In this document: one piece after another, positions 5,633-11,503 of the stretch
How the letters are laid out: each line of letters opens with the position of its first letter
How positions within the stretch are numbered: position 1 is the first letter of the stretch
The notes under the pieces: model-generated
The model's database searches: none
Told to the model about the DNA's origin: nothing
Seen by the model: the letters and a program-made list of their open reading frames with translations, nothing else
NCBI GenBank assembly: GCA_002385985.1
Contig: DGEO01000037.1
Location: forward strand, 176,119-187,621
DNA: 11,503 nucleotides
Origin: Anaerolineaceae bacterium UBA3924
Lineage (GTDB): Bacteria; Chloroflexota; Anaerolineae; Anaerolineales; Anaerolineaceae
Direction of reading: 5' to 3'
Position numbers and translations under genes: made by a program

Positions 5633-7792
5633 ATGATTCAGCCCGACCGGATTGTATCCACCACCTGCCCCTACTGCGGCGTGGGCTGCAACCTGCGCGT
5701 GCACGTCAGGGACAACACCATCTACCGGGTGACCAGCCCCTTCGATGCCGTGGTGAACAAGGGCAACCTGTGCGTCAAGGGCCGCTTTGGCTACGATTTC
5801 ATCTATCACAAGAAGCGCATCACCACGCCCCTCATCCGCAAAGTTCCACAGAAACCCGGGCAGCGCACCCAGGCCTTCGACCGCTCCGAGTGGCGCGAGG
5901 TGAGCTGGGATGAAGCCCTGGACTACACCGCCGACCGCATGGTGGAAATCTACCAGCGGGACGGCTCGCACGCCATGGCGGTGTACTGCTGCGCCAAAGC
6001 CACCAACGAGGACAATTACCTGCTGCAGAAGCTGTTCCGCGCGCTGTTCCGCACCAACAACGTGGACCACTGCACCCGCCTGTGCCACGCAGCCAGCGTG
6101 GTGGCGCTGCAGATGGCCATTGGTTCAGCCGCCATGAGCAACACCGCCTCCGAGGTGATCCTTTCGGACGTGTTCCTGCTGACAGGCTCCAACACCACAG
6201 AAAACCACCCCATCATCTCGCTGCAGATGAAGGCCGCGGTGGAAAAGCACGGCGCGAAGCTGATCGTGGTGGACCCACGCCGAATTGAGATGGTCAACTG
6301 GGCCACCCTGTACCTGCCAATGAAACCCGGCAGCGATGTGCCGCTCTTCTCGGCCATGGCCCACGTGATCATCAAGGAAGGCCTGATGGACCGGGAGTTC
6401 ATCGAGCAGCGCACCGAAAACTTCGAAGCGTTCGCTCAATCGATGGAGAAGTTCACCCCCGAATACGCCGAACAGATTTCCGGGGTGAACCGCAATCTGA
6501 TCATCGACGCGGCGCGTATGTACGGCTCCGCCGAGCGGGCGGCCATCTTCTGGGCGCTGGGCATCGCCGAATCGACCCACGGCACCGCCAACGCGCTCAG
6601 CCTGATCAACCTGGCGCTGCTGACCGGCAACCTGGGCAAGCCGGGCACCGGCCTGAACCCGCTGCGCGGCCAGAACAACGTCCAGGGCGCTTCGGACTCA
6701 GGCGCCATGCCCTGGCACTACCCCGGCTATCAGGAAGTCGATGTGGAAGAAAACGCCCGCCGCTGGGAGGAACTGTGGAACATTGAACCGGGCGGTTTGA
6801 ACCGGGAGCGCGGCCTGACCACCACCGAGATCCTGGGCGCGGCGCATCCAGGCGGTGTGCGCTCGCTGTACATCATGGGCGAAAACCCGATGATGTCCGA
6901 GCCGAACCTTAACGCCACCCGCAAGCACATGGAGAACCTGGAGTTCATCGCCGTCCAGGACCTGTTCATCAACGAATCCGGCGCATTCGGTGATGTCTTC
7001 CTGCCGGCGGCCGCCGCTTTCGAGAAGGACGGCACTTTCACCAACACCGACCGGCGGGTGCAGCGCGTGCGTAAAGCGGTCGATCCACCCGGTCAGGCCC
7101 GGCCGGACTGGGAGATCATCTGCGACCTGGCCGCCCGCATCGAAGCCCGACTGGGACGGCCCAACAGCGCCTTCTGGGCATACCGCCATCCGGAAGAAAT
7201 CATGCTCGAGATGGGCCGGGCCGTGCCCGCCTACGCAGGCGTGCGCTATGAGCATCTGGAACCGGTCGGGCCGCAAACCCCGGTTCCAACACCGGGCCAT
7301 CCCGGCTCGCCCTACCTGTACGCTGATACCTTCCCGCGCGGCAGGGCCAAATTCCACCCACTGGAATATGTCCCCAACGCGGAAATGCCGGATGACGAGT
7401 ACCCGCTGGTGCTTTCCACCGGCCGCGTGCTCGAGCACTGGCACGGCGGGACCATGACCCGCAACTCCAGCCTGGACGAGCTGCACCCGGTCGCCCTGCT
7501 GGACATTCACCCCGAGGACGCCGAACGCCTGGGCATCTGCCACCTGGACCCGGTCCGGATCACTTCACGGCGCGGCTCGGTCGTCGCCCGGGCCAAAGTG
7601 ACCGAGAAAGCCAACGTCGGCGTGGTGTTCCTACCCTTCCACTACCGGGAAGCCGCAGCCAACCTACTGACCAACGACGCGCTTGATCCCCAGGCCAAAA
7701 TCCCCGAGTACAAGGCCGGGGTGGTGCGGGTCACCAAAGCGCGCTGGGAAGAGCTGCCCACGGACGATTACCAGCCGCGCGGCCGCTACTGA
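5633..7792 (+). CDS. fdhA: Formate dehydrogenase catalytic (molybdo/tungsto-bisMGD) subunit
   Basis: A 719-residue catalytic subunit that interconverts formate and CO2. Residues 12-49 hold the N-terminal [4Fe-4S] site CPYCGVGC (Cys12, Cys15, Cys19) plus Cys47, with Lys49 two residues on, the lysine that bridges cluster and pterin in this family. The metal-ligand motif is TRLCHAAS with Cys151 and His152, so this is the cysteine, not the selenocysteine, form. NPLRGQNNVQG (342-352, Arg345) supplies the active-site arginine region. GENPMMSEP (416-424), FEKDGTFTNTDRRVQRVR (463-480) and STGRVLEHWHGGTMTRNS (595-612) are typical of FDH rather than nitrate reductase. No twin-arginine signal peptide is seen, so it is cytoplasmic. 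GGGAGG (5621-5626) precedes the ATG. As the last operon gene before a strong terminator, it probably forms an NAD-dependent FDH with the two upstream products. Mo versus W cannot be told from sequence. Confidence 0.94.
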   Translation: MIQPDRIVSTTCPYCGVGCNLRVHVRDNTIYRVTSPFDAVVNKGNLCVKGRFGYDFIYHKKRITTPLIRKVPQKPGQRTQAFDRSEWREVSWDEALDYTADRMVEIYQRDGSHAMAVYCCAKATNEDNYLLQKLFRALFRTNNVDHCTRLCHAASVVALQMAIGSAAMSNTASEVILSDVFLLTGSNTTENHPIISLQMKAAVEKHGAKLIVVDPRRIEMVNWATLYLPMKPGSDVPLFSAMAHVIIKEGLMDREFIEQRTENFEAFAQSMEKFTPEYAEQISGVNRNLIIDAARMYGSAERAAIFWALGIAESTHGTANALSLINLALLTGNLGKPGTGLNPLRGQNNVQGASDSGAMPWHYPGYQEVDVEENARRWEELWNIEPGGLNRERGLTTTEILGAAHPGGVRSLYIMGENPMMSEPNLNATRKHMENLEFIAVQDLFINESGAFGDVFLPAAAAFEKDGTFTNTDRRVQRVRKAVDPPGQARPDWEIICDLAARIEARLGRPNSAFWAYRHPEEIMLEMGRAVPAYAGVRYEHLEPVGPQTPVPTPGHPGSPYLYADTFPRGRAKFHPLEYVPNAEMPDDEYPLVLSTGRVLEHWHGGTMTRNSSLDELHPVALLDIHPEDAERLGICHLDPVRITSRRGSVVARAKVTEKANVGVVFLPFHYREAAANLLTNDALDPQAKIPEYKAGVVRVTKARWEELPTDDYQPRGRY

Positions 7793-7825
7793 GGTCACAC
7801 GCCCTGTTGAGGGCGGTTAACAAGT

Positions 7826-7860
7826 ACGGGGCTGTCGGTTTAGATGACAGCCCCGTTTCC
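7826..7860 (+). terminator. Rho-independent terminator of the formate dehydrogenase operon
   Basis: ACGGGGCTGTC (7826-7836) and GACAGCCCCGT (7846-7856) form a perfect 11-bp GC-rich stem with a 9-base loop, followed by a modest T-rich tail (TTTCC GTTTC). A smaller hairpin, GCCCT/AGGGC (7801-7814), lies between it and the fdhA stop. The element also lies just beyond the stop of the convergent small gene, so it may work in both directions, although the T-rich side faces the plus strand. Confidence 0.8.
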
Positions 7861-7868
7861 GTTTCACT

Positions 7869-8063
7869 CTACCGGTTGGGTTCCTTGACGATCGCCCGCA
7901 GCAGCTCGAGGAACTCGGTCCATTCCTCCTCGAAGAAATGCAGGGTGACATTGTTCAGCTCGAGATGGTACGTGCTCTCGCCATCCGGCTCATCAGCGCG
8001 CCAGGCCATGTAGTTCTCGGTCTCGGCCAGGGTCGCGGTCTTCGGATCCATCGGATTGGTCAT
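7869..8063 (-). CDS. Small acidic hypothetical protein (64 residues)
   Basis: I do not recognise a named family. The product is short, acidic and without cysteines or membrane segments. After a polar N-terminus with WRADEPDGES, residues about 31-60 read YHLELNNVTLHFFEEEW then TEFLELLRAIV. This suggests two beta strands followed by an amphipathic helix, which looks like a compact folded domain and not random translation. The frame opens upstream to 8102, but AAGGAGG (8075-8069 on minus) lies 5 bases before the ATG at 8063, and a TATACT box (8093-8088) lies inside the would-be extension, so the shorter start is preferred. It converges on the formate dehydrogenase operon from the other side of the terminator and is co-directional with the AI-2E gene 90 bases upstream. 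No function is assigned. Confidence 0.72.
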   Translation of the reverse strand: MTNPMDPKTATLAETENYMAWRADEPDGESTYHLELNNVTLHFFEEEWTEFLELLRAIVKEPNR

Positions 8064-8087
8064 AGCGGCCTCCTTCACAGGGCGTTT

Positions 8088-8093
8088 AGTATA
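8088..8093 (-). promoter_or_regulatory. Candidate -10 box for the small hypothetical gene
   Basis: TATACT on the minus strand lies 24 bases before the start codon at 8063. It would give an untranslated leader of roughly 18 bases containing the AAGGAGG site. The -35 region is not convincing. The same hexamer serves as the likely mobA -10 box. Confidence 0.4.
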
Positions 8094-8153
8094 GTACTCC
8101 ATTATGCCACAGCCGGAAATACCACAGGTACCGCCGGCCCGTTAAGATATTGA

Positions 8154-9428
8154 CTAGATCGACGGTTTGCGCGTGCGTTTCACCCTGCGGGCCACTGCCT
8201 GCCTGGCCTGCTGCAGGGCTGTGATGCGCTGCTGCCACTGCGCTTTGATCTGATCCTGAATTGGTGGCAGCGGCGGCGCTTCGCCGCGTTGGAAATCCTC
8301 CCAGGGATCCAGGTCGAACATCTTCTTGCCGATGTAGGTGATCACCAGCTTGAGCGTGGCAAGTACCGGAGAGGCGAACACCATGCCGATGATGCCGAAC
8401 AGGTTGGCTGACACGATCGCTGCCACCATCACCGCCGCCGGGTGAACCTTCAAAGCGCTGCCCATCATGCGCGGCGTGACGTAATTGTCCATGAAGATGT
8501 CCACCAGCAGCGCGATCCCGACCACGACCAGAGAATAGGCCAGCGGTTGCAGCCCGAACAGGGTCGTCCCCTGCAAGAACGACACAAGGCCGTAGGTGAC
8601 CCAGGTGACCCCGGGGCCGATATACGGGACAAACCGCGCCAGTCCAGCCAGCAGGGCCAGCCCGTAATAGAAGCGGACACCCAGAACCCCCAGCAGGAGG
8701 ACGTAAATCCCCACCGTGATCAGGAAGAGGGTCAGCTGCCCGCGCAGGAAGGCGTTCCAGATGCGGCCCAGCTCCTCGCCCATGCGGTTGATGTCTTCCT
8801 GATAGCCAGGAATGCGGACCTGAATTAGCTTTTCTCGCATCCCACCGGAATCGGCCAGCAGGAAGTAGGAGATCAGCAGGCTGAACAGAATCCAGCCGAC
8901 GATGGACACCGCGCCGGAAGCGATCGCACCCACCAGCGATCCCAGCTCGCTGAGCATGGGCTGCACCACCCCCAGGATGGAGTTGGTGATATCGTCCAGA
9001 TTGAGCTGGTTGAAGTCCAGCACGAACATGCCGAACAGATCGATTCGCGTCTGGCTGAGCTGGTCGATGAACTCGGGAAATTCGCGTACCTGCCGCTGCA
9101 GGAAGGTGATCAGGCTCTGCACCTGCTCAACCAGCGCCAGGCCGGAGGCGGTCAGCGAGCCGATGATGATCATCAACAGCAATAAATACAGCAGGGTGAC
9201 GGCAAACCGCCAGGAAATTCGGACTCTGCGAACGATCAGGCTGGCCAGGGGGTACATCAGGTAGGCCAGGACGAAGGAGGCCAGGATGGGGCCGATAATC
9301 TGGCGAAAGCGCAGCAGCAGCCCGCCGGTGATCGCCACCAGCGTGATGGCCACGACCATCTTGGTCGTGCTGCTCCATCGCGGGGAGTTGGAAAATCGCG
9401 GCGTGCGGTCCAGTCCGGGTTCGTTCAC
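8154..9428 (-). CDS. AI-2E family (PerM/TqsA-like) membrane transporter
   Basis: A 424-residue polytopic inner-membrane protein of the AI-2E/UPF0118 family. Members include the E. coli autoinducer-2 exporter TqsA and Na+/H+ antiporters, so the substrate cannot be named from sequence. Hydrophobic segments appear near residues 24-40, 43-65, 75-95, 165-192, 232-262, 272-288, 297-313 and 333-363, with a polar extracytoplasmic-type loop at about 100-160. Family signatures are present: FVPYIGP (266-272), DNYVTPRMMGSALKVHP (314-330) and GIIGMVFASPVLA (345-357). The C-terminal 50 residues are a charged, probably helical cytoplasmic tail. The start is GTG 9428; an in-frame TGA two codons upstream rules out a longer protein, and the ribosome site is weak. 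It lies 56 bases after the FHA gene and may be transcribed with it. Confidence 0.9.
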   Translation of the reverse strand: MNEPGLDRTPRFSNSPRWSSTTKMVVAITLVAITGGLLLRFRQIIGPILASFVLAYLMYPLASLIVRRVRISWRFAVTLLYLLLLMIIIGSLTASGLALVEQVQSLITFLQRQVREFPEFIDQLSQTRIDLFGMFVLDFNQLNLDDITNSILGVVQPMLSELGSLVGAIASGAVSIVGWILFSLLISYFLLADSGGMREKLIQVRIPGYQEDINRMGEELGRIWNAFLRGQLTLFLITVGIYVLLLGVLGVRFYYGLALLAGLARFVPYIGPGVTWVTYGLVSFLQGTTLFGLQPLAYSLVVVGIALLVDIFMDNYVTPRMMGSALKVHPAAVMVAAIVSANLFGIIGMVFASPVLATLKLVITYIGKKMFDLDPWEDFQRGEAPPLPPIQDQIKAQWQQRITALQQARQAVARRVKRTRKPSI

Positions 9429-9454
9429 GGCTCACATCCAGCGCATATTAGCGG

Positions 9455-9466
9455 CCTGCCGGCAGG
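9455..9466. repeat. 12-base perfect palindrome between FHA and AI-2E genes
   Basis: CCTGCCGGCAGG is a perfect inverted repeat in the 56-base gap. It is too compact for a stable hairpin loop and has no T-tract, so it is not a terminator. A protein-binding site or chance in GC-rich DNA are both possible. Confidence 0.3.
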
Positions 9467-9484
9467 AAGGGCAATCAGGGAAAA

Positions 9485-10204
9485 TCAGGGGCAGTATCCC
9501 TCGACAAACATGTTGACAATCCCCGGGAACAGGGTGCAGTACAGGTCCAGAAAATCGACCACCGCAAAGACCAGACAGGGAATCAGCAGGCAAACCACCA
9601 CAACAACCAGAATGATGACCGTGGTCGAGACCGGACGCCGGGCGGCCGGAGCTTCTGCGGCTTCATAGCCATATGCCGGGTTCGGCTGGCCCTGATATGG
9701 AGGCGGTGGCGGCGGGACGGCTTGCCCCTGATACGGCGGCGGAGGGGGTGCAGCCTGGCCCTGGTAGGGCGGCAGTGGAGCGGGTTCCGGCGGCGGAGTA
9801 TATGCCTGCGGCGCTTCCCAGGTTTCGACCGGCGGAAGGGGTTCATGCGGCTCCGGCGCTGCGTCCTCCGCAGGGCTGGCCGGCGCGGGCGCATCCTCCG
9901 CTAGAACTGCTTCGAACACCAGGTGCGTGTGCTCCCCCAGTGTGATCACGTCTCCGGCCCGCAGGAAGGCGGCCGCGGTGAGGCGCTGCCCGTTGACCGA
10001 GGTGCCGTTGGTGGAGCCGAGGTCTTCAATCAGGTAGGCGTTCCCCTGCACAAAAACCCGCGCGTGCCGGCGGGAGACTTCGGGGTCTTCCACCACCAGG
10101 TCATTCGCCAGGTCCCGGCCGATAAAGATTTCGTCCTTATCCAGATGGAACGGCTGCCCGGCACGCGGACCTGTACGCATCACCAGACGGTATGGGGAAC
10201 TCAT
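9485..10204 (-). CDS. FHA-domain protein with proline-rich linker and C-terminal membrane helix
   Basis: A 239-residue protein in three parts. Residues 5-98 are a forkhead-associated domain, a phosphothreonine-binding fold: FIGRDLANDLVV (27-38), SRRHARV (44-50) and DLGSTNGTSVNG (61-72) include the conserved Gly-Arg, Ser-x-x-His and Gly-Ser-x-Asn-Gly residues. Residues 102-175 are a Pro/Ala/Glu-rich linker with three PPYQGQ repeats. Residues 194-217 form a single hydrophobic helix, followed by a 22-residue tail with Cys223 and Cys238. It would be tethered to the membrane with the FHA domain in the cytoplasm, reading out Ser/Thr kinase signalling; no kinase is in the window. The frame extends 20 codons further, but GAGGAGG (10215-10209) is 4 bases before ATG 10204 and the promoter -10 lies inside the extension, so the short start is firmly preferred. 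Confidence 0.88.
   Translation of the reverse strand: MSSPYRLVMRTGPRAGQPFHLDKDEIFIGRDLANDLVVEDPEVSRRHARVFVQGNAYLIEDLGSTNGTSVNGQRLTAAAFLRAGDVITLGEHTHLVFEAVLAEDAPAPASPAEDAAPEPHEPLPPVETWEAPQAYTPPPEPAPLPPYQGQAAPPPPPYQGQAVPPPPPPYQGQPNPAYGYEAAEAPAARRPVSTTVIILVVVVVCLLIPCLVFAVVDFLDLYCTLFPGIVNMFVEGYCP
9686..9772 (-). repeat. PPYQGQ repeats in the FHA protein linker
   Basis: Three copies of PPYQGQ, spaced by proline runs of varying length (residues 145-173), are encoded by diverged but recognisable repeats at the DNA level. The segment is low-complexity and likely disordered, and copy number may vary between strains. Confidence 0.7.
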
Positions 10205-10235
10205 CGCGCCTCCTCGATGTTCGGATGATGGAATA

Positions 10236-10264
10236 AGTGTAGTCCGTTTGAAATGGGCTGTCAA
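10236..10264 (-). promoter_or_regulatory. Sigma-70-type promoter of the FHA gene
   Basis: On the minus strand a perfect TTGACA (10264-10259) is followed after exactly 17 bases by TACACT (10241-10236). The start site would fall near 10229, giving a leader of about 25 bases that contains GAGGAGG. This is the best-matching promoter in the window and probably also drives the AI-2E gene. Confidence 0.75.
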
Positions 10265-10289
10265 CGAAATGGACGTTCGCCTCGAGGAA

Positions 10290-11186
10290 CTACCCGGCCG
10301 CGGGCATCAGAGCCTGCAGATCGCGGTAGCCAATCACCTGCAGCCCGCTGTCCCGCAGGAAGGCCCGCATGCACTCGTCGCTGAAGACGATAAAATCGGC
10401 TGTGCGGCAGGCCCAGTCCGGGGTAATGGCCCGCAGCTCGGGCGTGTCCATGGCCGGATGAATGATAAAATGGGTAATCCCGGGCGGCAGTTGCTGCAGG
10501 AGCGCCCGGGTCCGCTCCGGGCGGTTCTCAGGCGTATCCAGGGGAACCATGACCACCTGGTCCAGCAGGGGCACGCCCTGGTCTTCCAGGTCCGCGCAAA
10601 GGCCCGCCGCCGCTCGGGCAGTGGTCTCGTCCAGCCCCAGGCTTCGCCAGCCGGCGTCGTCCAGCCGGGGCAGCATGGGCGGCAGCCGGTAAGACAGCGC
10701 CAGGTGCAGATAGGCCGGGATGAACTTCAGGTGGGCCACCGCGCCCATGTGCGTGTCGAGGTGCGTCGGCCGCATGCCGGCAGCCAGCGCCCTGTCCACC
10801 TGGGCTTTCATCTCGATTTCCGCGGCCTCGGGGTCAGCCAGCCGCTGGACGGAAGCGCTGTCGCGGTGGAAACAGCCCTGCTCATCCAGCAGGCCCGTGT
10901 CCCGGTCCCGGGTGGAAACCGGTCCCCAGCGGTATTTTTCCCACTCCGAGGTGAGGGTCAGGTGCACGCCAGCGTCGATCTCCGGGCGTTGGCTGCACAG
11001 GCGGGCAGCCTCCAGGAACCAGGGGCAGGGCACCATCACCGAGCCAGAGGATACCAGACCGGTCTCCCAGAGGTTCTGAAAGGCGGCCACACTGGCCTGG
11101 CACATGCCCACATCGTCCACGTGCAGGATCACCAGGCGGTCGCGTTCGTCAAACCCCAACTTCCGCAGGACTGGATTCGGCTGCAT
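10290..11186 (-). CDS. YdjC/ChbG/HpnK-family carbohydrate deacetylase
   Basis: A 298-residue protein of the YdjC-like deacetylase family. Members remove N-acetyl groups from sugars such as chitin oligosaccharides (ChbG) or a hopanoid side chain (HpnK), using a divalent metal in a TIM-barrel-like fold. The N-terminal LHVDDVGM (21-28) supplies the paired aspartates Asp24/Asp25. Further metal or catalytic candidates are AGVHLTLTSEW (His75), THLDTHMG (His142, His146) and HFIIHPA (His243). Length is normal and there is no signal peptide, so it is probably cytoplasmic. GAGGTG lies about 6 bases before ATG 11186, and a TATAAT box lies upstream at 11238-11233. No sugar transporter or glycosidase is next to it, so its substrate is open. 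Confidence 0.88.
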   Translation of the reverse strand: MQPNPVLRKLGFDERDRLVILHVDDVGMCQASVAAFQNLWETGLVSSGSVMVPCPWFLEAARLCSQRPEIDAGVHLTLTSEWEKYRWGPVSTRDRDTGLLDEQGCFHRDSASVQRLADPEAAEIEMKAQVDRALAAGMRPTHLDTHMGAVAHLKFIPAYLHLALSYRLPPMLPRLDDAGWRSLGLDETTARAAAGLCADLEDQGVPLLDQVVMVPLDTPENRPERTRALLQQLPPGITHFIIHPAMDTPELRAITPDWACRTADFIVFSDECMRAFLRDSGLQVIGYRDLQALMPAAG

Positions 11187-11232
11187 TGCACACCTCGCTG
11201 AATGAATGGGTCATGAAAGGCCTTCACCAGTC

Positions 11233-11238
11233 ATTATA
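11233..11238 (-). promoter_or_regulatory. -10 box of the deacetylase gene
   Basis: A perfect TATAAT on the minus strand lies between the upstream RNA terminator and the deacetylase gene, giving a leader of about 40 bases. The spacing places its -35 region in the G/T-rich 3' arm of that terminator, where no good TTGACA is present. Confidence 0.5.
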
Positions 11239-11252
11239 GCCGCTGAGAATGT

Positions 11253-11279
11253 AAAAAACCCCCTCCAGAGAGAGGGTTT
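11253..11279 (-). terminator. Rho-independent terminator of the structured RNA
   Basis: On the minus strand, AAACCCTCTC and GAGGGGGTTT pair (10 pairs including one G-U) around a four-base UCUG loop and run directly into six T residues. This is a textbook intrinsic terminator and lies 14 bases beyond the closing helix of the RNA, before the deacetylase promoter. Confidence 0.85.
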
Positions 11280-11293
11280 CCGGGTGAAAAAGA

Positions 11294-11464
11294 ACCCCGC
11301 CGTGCCGCATGGTGCAAAGTTTTGAACCTGGAAAAACCAGGTGCGGGACCGTCCACCTCAGCTCTGCCTTGGCTCCAGCCTATCGCATACCCGCGGTGAG
11401 CCCGGTCCCTATTTGAAGAGTGTTGGCCCAAAACCGGAAAGCACTCACACGCACACAGCAGGGT
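11294..11464 (-). ncRNA. ssrS: Structured non-coding RNA, probably 6S RNA
   Basis: About 171 bases on the minus strand fold into one long rod. The 5' end (11464-11453) pairs with the 3' end (11305-11294) over 12 consecutive pairs, and the helix continues for about five more after one bulged G. An apical stem GGGACCG/CGGTCCC (11409-11403 with 11351-11345) continues inward with UCACC/GGUGG. Between the two helices is an open region whose 3' strand carries a small hairpin ACCTGG-TTTTT-CCAGGT (11342-11326). A closing stem, a large central bubble with a 3'-side hairpin, and a terminal stem, at about this length, are the hallmarks of 6S RNA, which binds the housekeeping RNA polymerase by mimicking an open promoter. 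The predicted start site coincides with the first paired base, and a terminator follows. Primary-sequence identity to known 6S RNAs is weak by eye. SRP RNA, tmRNA and RNase P signatures are absent. Confidence 0.62.
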
Positions 11465-11470
11465 ATCTCT

Positions 11471-11499
11471 CTTATACCACAAGAATCAGCAAATGTGGA
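11471..11499 (-). promoter_or_regulatory. Promoter of the structured RNA
   Basis: On the minus strand TCCACA (11499-11494; 4/6) and TATAAG (11476-11471; 5/6) are separated by exactly 17 bases. A start 7 bases downstream is at 11464, the first base of the RNA closing helix, so promoter and structure support each other. Confidence 0.6.
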
Positions 11500-11503
11500 G
11501 TCA

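Noticed and set aside
5033..7543. Long minus-strand open frames (5033-6088, 6698-7543) opposite the HoxU-like and fdhA genes
   Set aside because: They show the same antisense composition, lack family motifs and ribosome sites, and are fully overlapped by genes with clear catalytic residues.
5633..7792. Selenocysteine-containing FdhA
   Set aside because: The metal-ligand position (residue 151) is an ordinary TGC cysteine codon, and the frame runs to its stop without an internal TGA.
8064..8102. Upstream ATG (8102) for the small hypothetical protein, adding 13 residues
   Set aside because: The ATG at 8063 has an ideal AAGGAGG, and the -10-like TATACT lies within the extension.
10205..10264. 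Upstream start (10264) for the FHA protein, adding 20 residues
   Set aside because: A perfect TTGACA-N17-TACACT promoter occupies this stretch, and ATG 10204 has its own GAGGAGG site.
11294..11464. SRP (4.5S) RNA, prompted by the motif AGCCAAGGCAGA on the minus strand
   Set aside because: The conserved SRP tetraloop region (GGAAG...AAGCAGCC) is missing and the fold does not match; only this short string is shared.
11234..11482. 82-codon minus-strand open frame over the structured RNA
   Set aside because: It begins upstream of the RNA's own predicted start site and runs through the terminator hairpin, and it has no ribosome site or domain. The RNA explains the sequence better.

Overview
The window is GC-rich and gene-dense. 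It reads as a chromosomal segment of an anaerobic or facultative bacterium, most likely a member of the Chloroflexota (Anaerolineae-like). That placement is an inference from gene content and style: a bifunctional phosphoglucose/phosphomannose isomerase, a NuoE-NuoF fusion serving a formate dehydrogenase, and a proline-rich FHA membrane protein. No rRNA or other taxonomic marker is present. I see no insertion sequence, phage gene, tRNA or CRISPR array.

Left part (1-1394, minus strand): a bifunctional SIS-domain sugar-phosphate isomerase is followed 4 bases later by the 5' part of a NhaP2/CvrA-like cation/proton antiporter that runs off the window. A 225-base gap with AT-rich promoter-like sequence separates this pair from the next block.

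Centre (1620-7792): a compact formate dehydrogenase locus. fdhD (plus) supplies the sulfur-transfer factor that activates the cofactor. mobA (minus, its 3' end overlapping that of fdhD) makes the guanine-dinucleotide form of molybdopterin. Divergent from mobA is a three-gene operon: a NuoE-NuoF fusion (NAD/FMN diaphorase), a small HoxU/NuoG-N-terminus-like iron-sulfur protein, and the catalytic molybdo/tungsto subunit FdhA, closed by a strong hairpin terminator. Together these should form a soluble NAD-linked formate dehydrogenase (formate oxidation or CO2 reduction) plus its two cofactor-maturation genes. The electron-transfer subunit lacks the His/Cys-ligated [4Fe-4S] site normal in this family, and the diaphorase lacks the extra C-terminal ferredoxin domain seen in bifurcating HydB-type enzymes.

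Right part (7869-11503, all minus strand): a small acidic hypothetical protein, an AI-2E family membrane transporter, an FHA-domain protein with a proline-rich repeat linker and one membrane helix (behind a TTGACA-N17-TACACT promoter), and a YdjC/ChbG-type carbohydrate deacetylase. At the right edge is a strongly structured non-coding RNA gene. It has a matching promoter, a 5'/3' closing helix, an open central region, an apical stem and a rho-independent terminator: the architecture of 6S RNA.
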